This document shows positions 15,117 through 23,817 of a stretch of 64,000 nt of DNA, piece by piece. The stretch comes from an uncultured Clostridia bacterium (GTDB lineage Bacteria; Bacillota; Clostridia; Christensenellales; Aristaeellaceae), in assembly GCA_934667105.1 (NCBI GenBank), contig CAKULG010000004.1, forward strand, positions 62,001 to 126,000, in the 5' to 3' direction. The translations under genes were made by a program, and so were the position numbers. Within the stretch, counting starts at the first letter, position 1, and each line of letters opens with the position of its first letter. The notes beneath the pieces were generated by a model, which saw only the letters and a list, made by a program, of their open reading frames with translations, searched no databases and had not been told where the DNA came from.

Positions 15117-16012
15117 AGAAAACCGCGTATTTTCATCTTCCCGGCCTATTTGAATTTTACGAGCTGTATCGCGCGTTTCTGCCGCTGTTTCGGGAGCGCC
15201 GGGAATATTTCTATGATGGGTGCGAGATCGCTTCGCTTTACGGCGCGCCTGCGGGCTGCCTTTGGGGCGGCGGCCGCGTGGGGACAGGGGAATGCGATCC
15301 CCGGGCGGCGCTTGATCTGGCGCGGGAATACGGCGTTTCCGCCCGGCTGACCTTCAGCAATTCCCTTTTACGCCAGGAGCACCTTGCCGACCGTAGGTGC
15401 AACGCCCTTTGCCGCCTTTTTGCGCAAAGCGATACGCCCCCAAACGGCGTGATCGTGCATTCGGAGTTGCTGCTGGATTACCTGAAAACGCGCTACCCGG
15501 GGCTGTATTTCGTTTCCTCCACCACCAAGGTGCTGACGGATTTTTCGCAATTCCGTCAGGAATTAGAGCGGGCGGATTTCCGCTATGTGGTGCCGGATTT
15601 CCGGCTGAACAAGGCCTTTGATTCATTGGCCGCGCTGCCCCAGCCCCTGAAGGATAAAGCCGAATTTCTCTGCAACGAATGCTGCTTTTTCGGCTGCAAG
15701 GAGCGAAAGCAGTGCTATGAGGCGGTCAGCCGGAAAAACCTGGGCGAGCCCGGGCCGGAGCACCGCTGCGCCGCGCCGGACGCCCAGGGCGGCTATCGCT
15801 TTTCTAAGGCGATGAAAAATCCCGGCTTTATCAGCCGGGAGGAAATTTGGAACACTTATCTGCCCATGGGCTTTTCGCAATTTAAAATCGAGGGCCGGGG
15901 CCTGGGCAGCGCGCTGATATTGGAATTTCTGCTGTATTATTTAACGAAGCCGGAATACCATCTGCGCGTTCGCGAGGAAATTTATCTGGATAATATGCTG
16001 GATTTGTTTTAA
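15113..16012 (+). CDS. Cys-rich protein resembling U32/UbiU-type TIM-barrel proteins
   Basis: 299 residues. Six cysteines cluster at 187, 190, 191, 195, 201 and 219, suited to an iron-sulfur cluster, followed by Gln-Phe-Lys-Ile-Glu-Gly-Arg-Gly-Leu (257-265). The Lys-xx-Glu-Gly-Arg motif after a Cys cluster, and short strands such as Arg-Tyr-Val-Val-Pro-Asp-Phe-Arg-Leu-Asn, recall the peptidase U32/UbiU-UbiV group, which are Fe-S proteins acting in hydroxylation or RNA/protein modification. This is a structural resemblance by eye, not a firm family call. Its partner may be the GNAT enzyme, with which it overlaps by four bases. Confidence 0.5.
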   Translation: MKKTAYFHLPGLFEFYELYRAFLPLFRERREYFYDGCEIASLYGAPAGCLWGGGRVGTGECDPRAALDLAREYGVSARLTFSNSLLRQEHLADRRCNALCRLFAQSDTPPNGVIVHSELLLDYLKTRYPGLYFVSSTTKVLTDFSQFRQELERADFRYVVPDFRLNKAFDSLAALPQPLKDKAEFLCNECCFFGCKERKQCYEAVSRKNLGEPGPEHRCAAPDAQGGYRFSKAMKNPGFISREEIWNTYLPMGFSQFKIEGRGLGSALILEFLLYYLTKPEYHLRVREEIYLDNMLDLF

Positions 16013-16116
16013 AGGCCCTATTCCGCTTCGCCAGCAGAGCAACGCGCGTATTTTCTGCCCGCCCTTGCCCGCGCAGCCTTCTTGGCGTGACTCTCCCGCA
16101 TTATCATCCGTCGTTA

Positions 16117-18003
16117 TCACGCTTCCGTGTAATACTGCGCCTGGGCGTTCCAAAGCTGGGCGTAAAGCCCCCGGGGCTGGGAAAGCAGCGCTTCATGACT
16201 GCCCATCTGCGCCAAATGTCCGCCGTCGAACACGGCGATCTCATCGCAGAAGCGGCAGGAGGAAAGCCGGTGGCTGATGTAAATGGCGGTGCGGTCGTCC
16301 ACCAGCTCGCTGAATTTGCTGTAGATTTCCGCCTCGGCCAGGGGGTCCAGGGCGGCGGTGGGTTCATCCAGGATGATGAAGGGCGCGTTTTTGTACAGCG
16401 CCCGGGCAATGGCCGTTTTCTGGGCCTCGCCGCCGGAAAGCTCCACGCCGTTTTCCTCAAAATCCTTGCCAAGCGGCGTATCCAGCCCCTGGGGCAGGGC
16501 GGCCAGCCGCGCCCCGAAGCCCGCCTTGGCCAGGCAATCCTCCGCCCGGGCGCGGTCATAATCCATGCTGGCGGCCACATTCTGGCCCAGGGGCAGGGAA
16601 AGCAGCTTAAAATCCTGAAACACCACGGAAAAAATGGAAAGATACTCGGCGTAATTGTATTTGCGAATGTTGATGCCGTTGAGCAGAATTTCCCCCTCCG
16701 TGGGGTCATACAGGCGGCAGAGCAGCTTGATGAAGGTGGTTTTTCCGCTTCCGTTTTTCCCGACCACGGCCAGGCGGCGGCCTACCCGGAATTTCAGGCT
16801 TACATGCCGCAGGGCCCATTGCTCACTGCCGGGATAGCGGAAGGATACATCCCGAAATTCAATATCATATTGCCGGTCGCTGCGCTTTTCCAGGGTCAGG
16901 CTGCCCTGATACATGGCGTTGGGAATATCCAGAAAGGCGAAGGTATCCCGCAGAAAGAAGGCGTTGGTGCGCAGCGCGCCCAGCCCGTAAATCAGATCGC
17001 CCATTCCCTGGGCCAGGCCCGTTACGGCGGCCACATACTGGGTGACGGAGCCCACGGGGAAGGCACCGCCCAGGCCCTTGAGGCACACGAACAGATACGC
17101 CAGCCCCGTGCATGCCTGGGAAAGGGCGCTGCCCCCGGCGCGAAGGGGCCCCTGCCGCCGCCAGGCGTTTTTCGCCAGAAGCCCTTTGCTGAAGAAGGTG
17201 GAATCGTTCAGAAAATAATGCTGGCAAACATCCTCCTGGCTGTAAAGCCGCGCGTCCGCGGCGCGCTTGGGATCGTTGCCGAAGCAGCCGTAATATCCGA
17301 AAATGCGGTTGCCCATCCGGGCCGAGCCCGCCGCCTGGGCCATGCTGCTGCCCGCCCGGTTATCCAGCAGCGAGCCGCCCAGGGCGCATAGCAGCAGCAG
17401 CGCCAGCAGCCCCGCCAGGCACAGGGGATGATTCAGAAAGGCGAGGGGGCTGCCCGCAGGCACGGGCAGCGCGAACAGCGATACGCTCAGCGCCGTAGCG
17501 CCCGCAATGCGGAAAAATGCCCGGGCCAGAAAATCTGCGTCGTGGAGGGTGTGTATCAGGCCCCAGCTGGCCCAGTTCTGGTTTTGCTTGATCTGCGCCA
17601 GCAGCTCCTGCGCCCGGCTGCCGTCCGCATCGCAGAAATCCATGGATTGCTTTTTCTCTGCGTACAGGCGCTCCAGCGCGAACCATTCCAGCAGGCCGCC
17701 GTCCCCCGCCAGGGCGCCCTTCCAGCGCTTGGCCAGCGCGGAAAGCAGCGCCATGCCCAGGGCGGCGCTCAGGGCCAGCAGCGCCCACTGCCGCAGCAGC
17801 AGGGGATCGCGGCCCCCCGCCAGCTCGTTGAGCAGCCGGGCGGAGAAGAAGGCGGCGACGTAGGGAGTCAGGGCGGAGAGGGCGATTTGGAGCAGCTTGC
17901 ACGCCAGCAGCCCCGGGATCATCGTATGCCACAGGGAAAGGGCCCGGCGGGTGCAGGCCAGTGTTTCCTTCAGGGAAACGAAGCGCTTATCCGTTTGCTT
18001 CAT
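16117..18003 (-). CDS. ABC exporter half-transporter, second of a pair
   Basis: 628 residues: a membrane domain of about six helices (1-345) and an ATPase domain (about 375-625). Walker A Gly-Lys-Asn-Gly-Ser-Gly-Lys-Thr, signature Leu-Ser-Gly-Gly-Glu-Ala-Gln-Lys, Walker B Phe-Ile-Ile-Leu-Asp-Glu-Pro with Thr-Ala-Ala-Leu-Asp-Pro, and the switch His in Ile-Ser-His-Arg. The catalytic Glu is present, so this half should hydrolyse ATP. There is no N-terminal C39 peptidase domain. It overlaps the partner gene by 17 bases and the ATG has GGAGGGGAAAAAGG before it. Together the two should form a heterodimeric exporter, perhaps for a peptide or lipid. The protein most like it here is the one at 25613. 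Confidence 0.9.
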   Translation of the reverse strand: MKQTDKRFVSLKETLACTRRALSLWHTMIPGLLACKLLQIALSALTPYVAAFFSARLLNELAGGRDPLLLRQWALLALSAALGMALLSALAKRWKGALAGDGGLLEWFALERLYAEKKQSMDFCDADGSRAQELLAQIKQNQNWASWGLIHTLHDADFLARAFFRIAGATALSVSLFALPVPAGSPLAFLNHPLCLAGLLALLLLCALGGSLLDNRAGSSMAQAAGSARMGNRIFGYYGCFGNDPKRAADARLYSQEDVCQHYFLNDSTFFSKGLLAKNAWRRQGPLRAGGSALSQACTGLAYLFVCLKGLGGAFPVGSVTQYVAAVTGLAQGMGDLIYGLGALRTNAFFLRDTFAFLDIPNAMYQGSLTLEKRSDRQYDIEFRDVSFRYPGSEQWALRHVSLKFRVGRRLAVVGKNGSGKTTFIKLLCRLYDPTEGEILLNGINIRKYNYAEYLSIFSVVFQDFKLLSLPLGQNVAASMDYDRARAEDCLAKAGFGARLAALPQGLDTPLGKDFEENGVELSGGEAQKTAIARALYKNAPFIILDEPTAALDPLAEAEIYSKFSELVDDRTAIYISHRLSSCRFCDEIAVFDGGHLAQMGSHEALLSQPRGLYAQLWNAQAQYYTEA

Positions 18004-19825
18004 CCTTTTTCCCCTCCTTTTGATAATATTGCGCCTGCACCTGGAAAAGCGCGGCGTATTCCCCGTTCCGGGCCATCAGCTGATCGTGGGTTCCCTCCTC
18101 GGCAACGCCGCCGTCCCGGAGCAGAAGAATGCGATCGCAGAAGCGAGTGGAGGCCAACCGGTGCGAGATATACACGGCGCTGCGGCCCCGGGTCAGATCG
18201 TTATAGCGGCGATACATATCGCTTTCCGCCAGGGGGTCCAGGGCGGCGGTGGGCTCGTCCAGCAGGATGATGGGGGCGTTTTTATACAGCGCCCGGGCCA
18301 GCATCAGCCGCTGCTGCTCGCCGCCGGAAAGCTCGGGCGCGTCCTCATAGACCGCCCGGCCCAGCTTGGTATCATACCCCTGGGGCAGGGATTCGATTTT
18401 TTCTTTTATACCCGCCAGCTCCACGCAGCGGCGCACCCGGGCCATGTCCACGCCCTCGATTCTCTGGGCCACGTTTTCCGCCGCGCTGGCCGCCAGCACG
18501 GAAAAATCCTGGAACACGGCGGAGAACAGCCGGTAATAATCCCGGCGGTTATAGCGGCGAATATCCTGCCCGTTGAGCAGCACCCGGCCGGACGTTGGAT
18601 CCAGCAGGCCGCAGAGCAGGCGGATCAGCGTGGTTTTCCCTGCGCCGTTGAGGCCCACAATGGCCAGCTTTTCCCCCGGGCGCAGGGTCAGGCTGATATG
18701 GGAGAGGGTATCCTTTTTCGCTTCGGGATAGCGAAAGGAAACGTCCTCCAGCGTCAGGGCGTAGCGGCCGTTAGGCTCGGGGGAGAGCGGCTCTCCCTCC
18801 TCGAAGCGGAAGCACTCGGGATACTCCAGAAATTCCCGCACCTGGGAGATTTCGCGGCTGTTTTCCTGAAGCTGCCGAAGGTTTTCCAAAATGCCGCCCA
18901 GCCAGCCGGAAAGCGCGCTGGCGGCGGAAAAATACAGCAGAAATTCGCTGGCGGACAGACTGCCTTCCAGGGCCCGGGCAAGGAGATAGCCATAGATTAC
19001 CGCCCCCTGGGCGAAGGCCAGCAGCGCATCCAGCACGCCGGCCAGCAGCCGCCGCCCCTCCAGCCGGCAGGAGAAGGCCTTGTAGGTATCCACCACCCGG
19101 TTTTCCACATCCCGCAGCCACCGCTGCATGCCGAACAGGCGGATATCCTTGGCGTATTCCCGGTCGCTGACGCTCTCATAAAGATAGCAGCTCCGCTTCC
19201 AGAAGCGTTCCGTTTCCGCGCGGTGGGCGTGGGCCCAATTGTTCAGATACCGGCCGGTGAGAAAGCTGAGGCATGCTGCCGCGGCGGCCGCCAGCAGCAC
19301 CACGGGGTTCACCGCCGTGAGCAGCAGCAGATACAGCGCCAGGCCGGCGACGGACAGCGCAAGCTGGCACAGCGTATCCCAGACGGCCTCCGTGCCCCGT
19401 CTGTTGGCCGAGGTGGCCTCGGCGGCCCCGGCGTACATTTCCCGGAAATCCGCCTTTAGGGAATTGGAAAAGGAGGTGCGCAGAATTTTCATGTTAATGG
19501 CGTTGTTCAGCCGCCCCCGCACCTCCACCCGGCCATAGCGCGCGGCGGTGCGCAGATAGCGCGCGGCGGCGGAAAACGCGATCAGCCCCAGGGAGAACAG
19601 CAGGATGGAGCGCACCAGCGTGCATGCGGGCACGGCGGCCTCCAATTCCCCCAGCAGCACCGGGGCCACAAACAGGCCCAGCAGATTCTCGCCCACCCCC
19701 AGCAGCACCTGACACAGCAAAATCAGCGGCACCTGGCGGCATTGGCGAAATGCCAGGGCGAGCATGTAAATCACGTTGCCGCCCACGCCGTAGCGCGCCT
19801 TTTTCTTTTTTTCTTCCTGGGTCAT
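17987..19825 (-). CDS. ABC exporter half-transporter, first of a pair
   Basis: About 612 residues: six-helix membrane domain (about 15-330), ATPase domain (about 360-600) with Walker A Gly-Leu-Asn-Gly-Ala-Gly-Lys-Thr-Thr, signature Leu-Ser-Gly-Gly-Glu-Gln-Gln-Arg, Walker B Ile-Ile-Leu-Leu-Asp-Glu-Pro and Ile-Ser-His-Arg. Both halves look catalytically complete. The frame is open to 19921, but GAGGTGGAG stands before the ATG at 19825 and the upstream part overlaps the terminator-like hairpin, so the shorter start is chosen. It follows a LytTR/GHKL two-component pair on the same strand, an arrangement common for regulated peptide export or immunity. The protein most like it here is at 23818. 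Confidence 0.9.
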   Translation of the reverse strand: MTQEEKKKKARYGVGGNVIYMLALAFRQCRQVPLILLCQVLLGVGENLLGLFVAPVLLGELEAAVPACTLVRSILLFSLGLIAFSAAARYLRTAARYGRVEVRGRLNNAINMKILRTSFSNSLKADFREMYAGAAEATSANRRGTEAVWDTLCQLALSVAGLALYLLLLTAVNPVVLLAAAAAACLSFLTGRYLNNWAHAHRAETERFWKRSCYLYESVSDREYAKDIRLFGMQRWLRDVENRVVDTYKAFSCRLEGRRLLAGVLDALLAFAQGAVIYGYLLARALEGSLSASEFLLYFSAASALSGWLGGILENLRQLQENSREISQVREFLEYPECFRFEEGEPLSPEPNGRYALTLEDVSFRYPEAKKDTLSHISLTLRPGEKLAIVGLNGAGKTTLIRLLCGLLDPTSGRVLLNGQDIRRYNRRDYYRLFSAVFQDFSVLAASAAENVAQRIEGVDMARVRRCVELAGIKEKIESLPQGYDTKLGRAVYEDAPELSGGEQQRLMLARALYKNAPIILLDEPTAALDPLAESDMYRRYNDLTRGRSAVYISHRLASTRFCDRILLLRDGGVAEEGTHDQLMARNGEYAALFQVQAQYYQKEGKKDEANG

Positions 19826-19899
19826 ACGCTCCACCTCGCGTTTTTTTTCGTTTCGCGGCGCTCCCTGAACGGCGCGGCCCGCGGCCTTATATATACCAC

Positions 19900-19931
19900 A
19901 AAAAAACGTCCTCCGGCGCAATCGGGGGACG
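19900..19931 (-). terminator. Hairpin with U-run between kinase and exporter genes
   Basis: On the minus strand CGTCC (19931-19927 complement) pairs with GGACG (19911-19907) across a 15-base loop and is followed by seven T. It sits 13 bases past the stop of the GHKL kinase gene and would cut or weaken transcription into the exporter genes. TATATATAAGG just downstream on the same strand could be a -10 for a separate exporter transcript. Confidence 0.5.
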
Positions 19932-19943
19932 AATCGTCGTTTT

Positions 19944-20618
19944 TCAGGGATGAATTGCTGCGCCCGGCAGCAGCACCTCGGTGGTGAAGGCGCCGTCCTC
20001 GCTGTTGCGGCTGATATAGCCCTCCATCCGGCGCACCACCTCGTCCACCCGCCGCAGGCCCAGGCCGTGGCCCGCCCCCTTGGTGGAGGAAAACAGGCCG
20101 TTTTCCTTGCGCCGCTTTTTATCGGCGGTGAAATTGGTGAAGGAAATATAAAGCTGCGCGCCCTTGATATCCATATACACGCGAATCATGCGCTGCTCCT
20201 CGGGCAGGGCCAGGCTGGCCTCGATGGCGTTATCGAACAGATTGCCCAGAATAACGCACAGATCGATTTCCGAAATGCGCAGCGCCAGGGGGATATGCGC
20301 GTCCGCCCGGACGGGGATATGCCGGGCCCGGGCCAGGGAAATTTTGCTGTTGAGGATGGCGTCGGCCATGGGGTTGCCCGTTTTGACCACGGTATCCACT
20401 CGGGCCAGATCGGTATCCAATTCATCCAGATACCGGCGGATGGCGGCCAGATCCCCCGCTGCGGCGTAGGCCTTGAGGGTTTGCAGCTGGTTGCGGAAAT
20501 CATGCCGCCAGCCCCGCATCTGGCGGTACATATTATCCACCTCGGCGTAGTGGGTTTTCAGCAGTTCCTGCTGATAGGCGGCGATTTGACGCTTTGCTCT
20601 GCGGGAAAAAAGGGGCAT
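19944..20618 (-). CDS. Soluble GHKL (AgrC-like) histidine kinase
   Basis: 224 residues with no membrane helix. The phospho-acceptor block is Gly-Trp-Arg-His-Asp-Phe-Arg-Asn-Gln-Leu-Gln (His39), as in AgrC/FsrC-type kinases; the ATPase part has Asn-Leu-Phe-Asp-Asn-Ala-Ile-Glu-Ala (N box) and Gly-Ala-Gly-His-Gly-Leu-Gly-Leu (G box). Family members normally have six membrane helices as sensor; here only a short N-terminal helix precedes the kinase core, so it must sense something inside the cell or through another protein. The regulator gene lies 22 bases upstream in the same operon. The GGAAAGGAG site supports the ATG. Confidence 0.88.
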   Translation of the reverse strand: MPLFSRRAKRQIAAYQQELLKTHYAEVDNMYRQMRGWRHDFRNQLQTLKAYAAAGDLAAIRRYLDELDTDLARVDTVVKTGNPMADAILNSKISLARARHIPVRADAHIPLALRISEIDLCVILGNLFDNAIEASLALPEEQRMIRVYMDIKGAQLYISFTNFTADKKRRKENGLFSSTKGAGHGLGLRRVDEVVRRMEGYISRNSEDGAFTTEVLLPGAAIHP

Positions 20619-20640
20619 GGGCGGCTCCTTTCCGGCCCTG

Positions 20641-21336
20641 TCAGGAAAGGGCGATCAGCGCCCGGTTCAGGGCCTCGTATTGCCCCCGGGGGAGGGGAAG
20701 AACCTCCCCCGTGGTGAGGAAAATATCCGTTCGTGTGATTTTCTGGATATACATTAGATTCACAATGAAGGAGCGGCCCGTGCGAAAAAAGCGCTCGTCC
20801 AGCCGTTCCTCAAATTCGGTCAGCGGCTTTTTTACGGTGTATTCCTCCCGGGCGTGGAGCGTGACGAAATTGCGCCGCACTTCCAGATAGCGAAGCTCCC
20901 GCAGCGGCAGCCGCACCGTTTCTCCCGCCAGCTCCAGCAGCAGGGGGCGCTCGTTTTTGCGCAGCTTTTCCACCGCCCGGTCCAGCACGGAAAACAGCTT
21001 TTCCCGATCCACGGGCTTCATCAGATAATGCAGCGCCTCCACCTCGTAGCCCTGGGCGATATAATCGGAATACCCGGTGACAAAGATGATCTGGACGTTT
21101 CCATCCTCCCGGCGCACCTTGCGCGCCAGGGACACCCCGTCCATTCCCGGCATTTCAATATCCAGCAGCAGAATATCATAGCTTTCGTCCGAAAGCTGGA
21201 AAAGCAGGGCCTCCGCCCCCTGAAAGCATGCTAATTGCAGGGCAAAGCCCCGGGCCTTGCCCCATTCCCGCGTCAGCGCGGAAAGCAGCGAAAGCGCCTG
21301 GGGCTGATCGTCGCACAGGGCGATGCGATAGGCCAT
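20641..21336 (-). CDS. LytTR-family response regulator
   Basis: About 231 residues: receiver domain (1-120) with Asp9-Asp10, phospho-acceptor Asp59 in Leu-Leu-Leu-Asp-Ile-Glu-Met-Pro-Gly and Lys in Leu-Met-Lys-Pro-Val, then a LytTR DNA-binding domain (about 130-231; Leu-Arg-Tyr-Leu-Glu-Val-Arg-Arg and Phe-Phe-Arg-Thr-Gly-Arg-Ser-Phe-Ile-Val-Asn). Pairs with the GHKL kinase directly downstream. Likely target: the exporter genes or its own operon. The frame opens earlier, but GAAAGGAAG precedes the ATG at 21336. Only 57 bases separate it from the M32 peptidase gene upstream, so it may share that gene's promoter. Confidence 0.92.
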   Translation of the reverse strand: MAYRIALCDDQPQALSLLSALTREWGKARGFALQLACFQGAEALLFQLSDESYDILLLDIEMPGMDGVSLARKVRREDGNVQIIFVTGYSDYIAQGYEVEALHYLMKPVDREKLFSVLDRAVEKLRKNERPLLLELAGETVRLPLRELRYLEVRRNFVTLHAREEYTVKKPLTEFEERLDERFFRTGRSFIVNLMYIQKITRTDIFLTTGEVLPLPRGQYEALNRALIALS

Positions 21337-21393
21337 GATGCTCGTCTTCCTTTCAAACGCCGCAAATGCAGGCACGCAAAAGCCGTTTTTCCC

Positions 21394-22896
21394 CTACAGG
21401 CCGTACAGCTCCGCGTATTTCTTTTCCAGATAGTCGGTATACACCGTGGGATCAAAGGGCGCGCCCAGGGCCTTTTCCAGCAGCGCGCCGGGGGCGTACA
21501 GCCCGCCGTATTGCCAGATGCGCTCCCGGTTCCAGGCGTTGATGGGCCCGAAATCGCCCTTGGCCAGGCAGCCGTCCACATCCACCGTCTCCCGCATCTT
21601 TTTCAGCAGCTGCGCGCCGTAGGCGCTGCCCAGGGCGTAGGAGGGGAAATAGCCGATGGCCCCGCCGGACCAATGGCTGTCCTGCAGCACGCCCTCCCGG
21701 TCGTTTGGCACGGTAACGCCCAGATATTCCTTATACAGCCGGTTCCATTCCCCGGGCAGATCATGCACCCGCAGCGCGCCGCTCATCATCCGCTTTTCCA
21801 ATTCATAACGGATCATTACATGCAGGGAATACGTCACCTCGTCCGCCTCCGTGCGGATGAGGGAGGGCTGCACCTTGTTCACCGCCCGGTAAATATCCTC
21901 GGGGCACAGGCCCTTCATTTGCAGGGCGAAATACTGCTGCAGCAGCGGAAAAACCGCCTGAATGAAGGGGCGGCTGCGGCCCAGCAGATTTTCATAAAAG
22001 CGGCTTTGGCTTTCATGAATGCCCATGGATACGCCGCCGTCCAGCACGGTGTAAGCCAGGGAGGAATCGCTGCCCATATCGTAGAGGGCGTGGCCGCCTT
22101 CGTGAATCACGCTGAACATGGAGGAGGCGAAATTATCGGGCAGATAGTGGGTGGTGATACGTTCGTCCAAATGGGAGCCCAGGGAGGTGGTGAAGGGGTG
22201 CTCGGTGGTGGCCAGGCCGCAGTGGGCCCGGTCCACGCCCATCATATCCATCAGCGCCAGGGAGAAGCGGGCCTGAATTTCAGGGGGAAAGTTGCCGTAA
22301 AGGCAGGTATCGTCCACGGGCTGCTTCTGGGAAATGCGCTTAATCAGGGGCACGATGCGGCTGCGCAGGGCGTTAAAAAACGCGTCGCATTTTTCCATGC
22401 TCAGGCCGTCCTCGTATTCGTTGAGCCAGTAATCATAGGCGGCCTTCTCCGGGGCGCAATACCCGGCGAAGCGGATATTGGTTTCCACAATTTCCGCCAG
22501 CAGCGGCTCAAACAGCGCAAAATCGCTGGTTTCCTTGGCGGTGTGCCACACGTCGTCCGCCCGCACCAGCAGTTCCTCATAGGCGACGTATTCCGCCATG
22601 GGGATTTTCTGCATCCGGCGGATATTTTTCAGCAGCAGAAACGTCATGCGGCGCTCCTTTTCGGAAAGCTGCGCCTTTTCCTGCTCCAGATATTCCAACA
22701 GATCGACGGTATCCTGCCCCACGGCCAGCTTATAGCTTTCCTCGCTGAGGATCGCCATGGTTTTCGCGCGGTTGGCGGCGGTGCCCTTGGGGGCGGTGGT
22801 GGCGCCGTCGTAGGAGAGCAGCGCCAGGGCGTGGTTATAGGCGCTCATTTTCGCCTGCAGCTGCATAAGTTTTTCCCGGGCTTCCTGAATGGTCAT
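21394..22896 (-). CDS. M32 family metallo-carboxypeptidase
   Basis: 500 residues, the normal length of thermostable carboxypeptidase Taq-type enzymes. The zinc site is complete: His-Glu-Gly-Gly-His at 265-269 and Glu295 in Gly-Ile-His-Glu-Ser-Gln-Ser-Arg-Phe. Other family blocks are Asp-Glu-Val-Thr-Tyr and the N-terminal Leu-Leu-Ser-Tyr-Asp. It should remove C-terminal residues from peptides in the cytoplasm. The leader of this gene carries copy 3 of the promoter-hairpin element. On the same strand it is followed by the LytTR/GHKL genes. Confidence 0.95.
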   Translation of the reverse strand: MTIQEAREKLMQLQAKMSAYNHALALLSYDGATTAPKGTAANRAKTMAILSEESYKLAVGQDTVDLLEYLEQEKAQLSEKERRMTFLLLKNIRRMQKIPMAEYVAYEELLVRADDVWHTAKETSDFALFEPLLAEIVETNIRFAGYCAPEKAAYDYWLNEYEDGLSMEKCDAFFNALRSRIVPLIKRISQKQPVDDTCLYGNFPPEIQARFSLALMDMMGVDRAHCGLATTEHPFTTSLGSHLDERITTHYLPDNFASSMFSVIHEGGHALYDMGSDSSLAYTVLDGGVSMGIHESQSRFYENLLGRSRPFIQAVFPLLQQYFALQMKGLCPEDIYRAVNKVQPSLIRTEADEVTYSLHVMIRYELEKRMMSGALRVHDLPGEWNRLYKEYLGVTVPNDREGVLQDSHWSGGAIGYFPSYALGSAYGAQLLKKMRETVDVDGCLAKGDFGPINAWNRERIWQYGGLYAPGALLEKALGAPFDPTVYTDYLEKKYAELYGL

Positions 22897-22997
22897 GGCA
22901 GATCCCCTTCTTCTGTAATTCGTTCAATGCGTGCTCTATGCCGGTGCCAGGATCGTTTCTACGCCATTTTATCATGTGATTGTCAGCGTAACGCTTG

Positions 22998-23052
22998 CAG
23001 CGTCCCGCTGACCCGGAAAATCACAAAGGTGATTTTCCTAATCATTTTATCA
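22998..23052 (-). promoter_or_regulatory. Promoter with two start-site hairpins, copy 3
   Basis: On the minus strand: extended -10 TGA-TAAAAT (23052-23044), six bases, stem 1 (23037-23029 with 23024-23016, loop CTTT), then stem 2 CAGCG/CGCTG (23010-23006 with 23002-22998). Stem 2 has different bases from copies 1 and 2 but pairs in the same place; a longer alternative pairing uses 23012-23006 with 22988-22982. It lies about 120 bases before the M32 peptidase start. Confidence 0.6.
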
Positions 23053-23109
23053 TATTCCCCCTTCTTGCGCCAGCCCCCGGCGGAAAAAAGACAGGGAAGA
23101 AACGCCGGT

Positions 23110-23138
23110 TTGCAATCACGGCGCGCCTGTGCTATCAT
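23110..23138 (+). promoter_or_regulatory. Promoter of the broken ROK gene
   Basis: TTGCAA (23110-23115), 17 bases, TATCAT (23133-23138) with TGC before it. It faces the ROK remnant and, beyond it, the AT-rich exporter genes, and could therefore drive those exporters now. It diverges from the M32 promoter about 60 bases away. Confidence 0.65.
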
Positions 23139-23171
23139 AAGGGCAGCAAAATTGGGAAAGAGGGCGAAGCG

Positions 23172-23806
23172 ATGCGGCAGGAAAACGCGCGGGCGCAGGT
23201 GGCCATGCCGGGGGATGCGAAAATTCGCAACCGGCAGATGATGCTGCGGGCGATTTGCTCGGGCCAGGCGGTGACGGCGGCGGATATTCACCAAAGCACG
23301 GGCATCAGCCGGCCCACGGCCATGCGCTTTTTGCAGCATCTTTGCCAGTGCGGCGCCGTCGCCCCCGTCGGCTTTGGCGAAAGCACCCGGGCAGGCGGAA
23401 AAAAGCCGGAGTTGTTTCGCTTCAGCGATCAGCGCCGGATTCTGTGCGTGAATTTATGGCCCGAAACCATCACCCTGGCCCTGAGCGGCCTGGTGGGCCC
23501 GGTGTACGATCTGGAGGAGAACGCCCGCCGCCTGCCCCCCCTGCCTGGACGGCGATCTGGCCCGGGCGAAGGCCCTGGCACAGGCGTATCTGGCCCGGCG
23601 CGGCCTTTCGCTGGAGGGGCTGTACGGCGTGACGCTTACCGTGCCCGGCACGGTGGATTACGCCGCCCAGGGCGGGGCGGGAGAGCTGATTAAAAAATAC
23701 TTTGACGATCTGGCGCGGCGGATTATTATTTGTCAGCGGAGATACGGGCGGATTCCCCGCATCCTTCGCTAAATTGCGGGAAACAATCGAAATGAGTGCG
23801 GCATAG
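23172..23806 (+). pseudogene. ROK-family transcriptional regulator, frameshifted and shortened
   Basis: The first 120 or so codons are a good ROK-repressor start: a winged helix-turn-helix (Ile-Arg-Asn-Arg-Gln-Met-Met-Leu-Arg-Ala ... Thr-Gly-Ile-Ser-Arg-Pro-Thr) and the entry to the sugar-kinase fold. At a run of seven C (23535-23541) the frame breaks; with six C it would continue into Cys-Leu-Asp-Gly-Asp-Leu-Ala-Arg-Ala-Lys and Thr-Val-Pro-Gly-Thr-Val-Asp-Tyr. The central kinase region is missing (Tyr-Ala-Ala-Gln-Gly joins a late motif, Leu-Ile-Lys-Lys-Tyr-Phe-Asp-Asp-Leu-Ala). A second shift near 23730 leads to a last frame ending Leu-Arg-Glu-Thr-Ile-Glu-Met-Ser-Ala-Ala at 23806. About 210 codons remain of a usual 380-400. 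Confidence 0.7.
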
Positions 23807-23817
23807 GAGGAAGCTGT

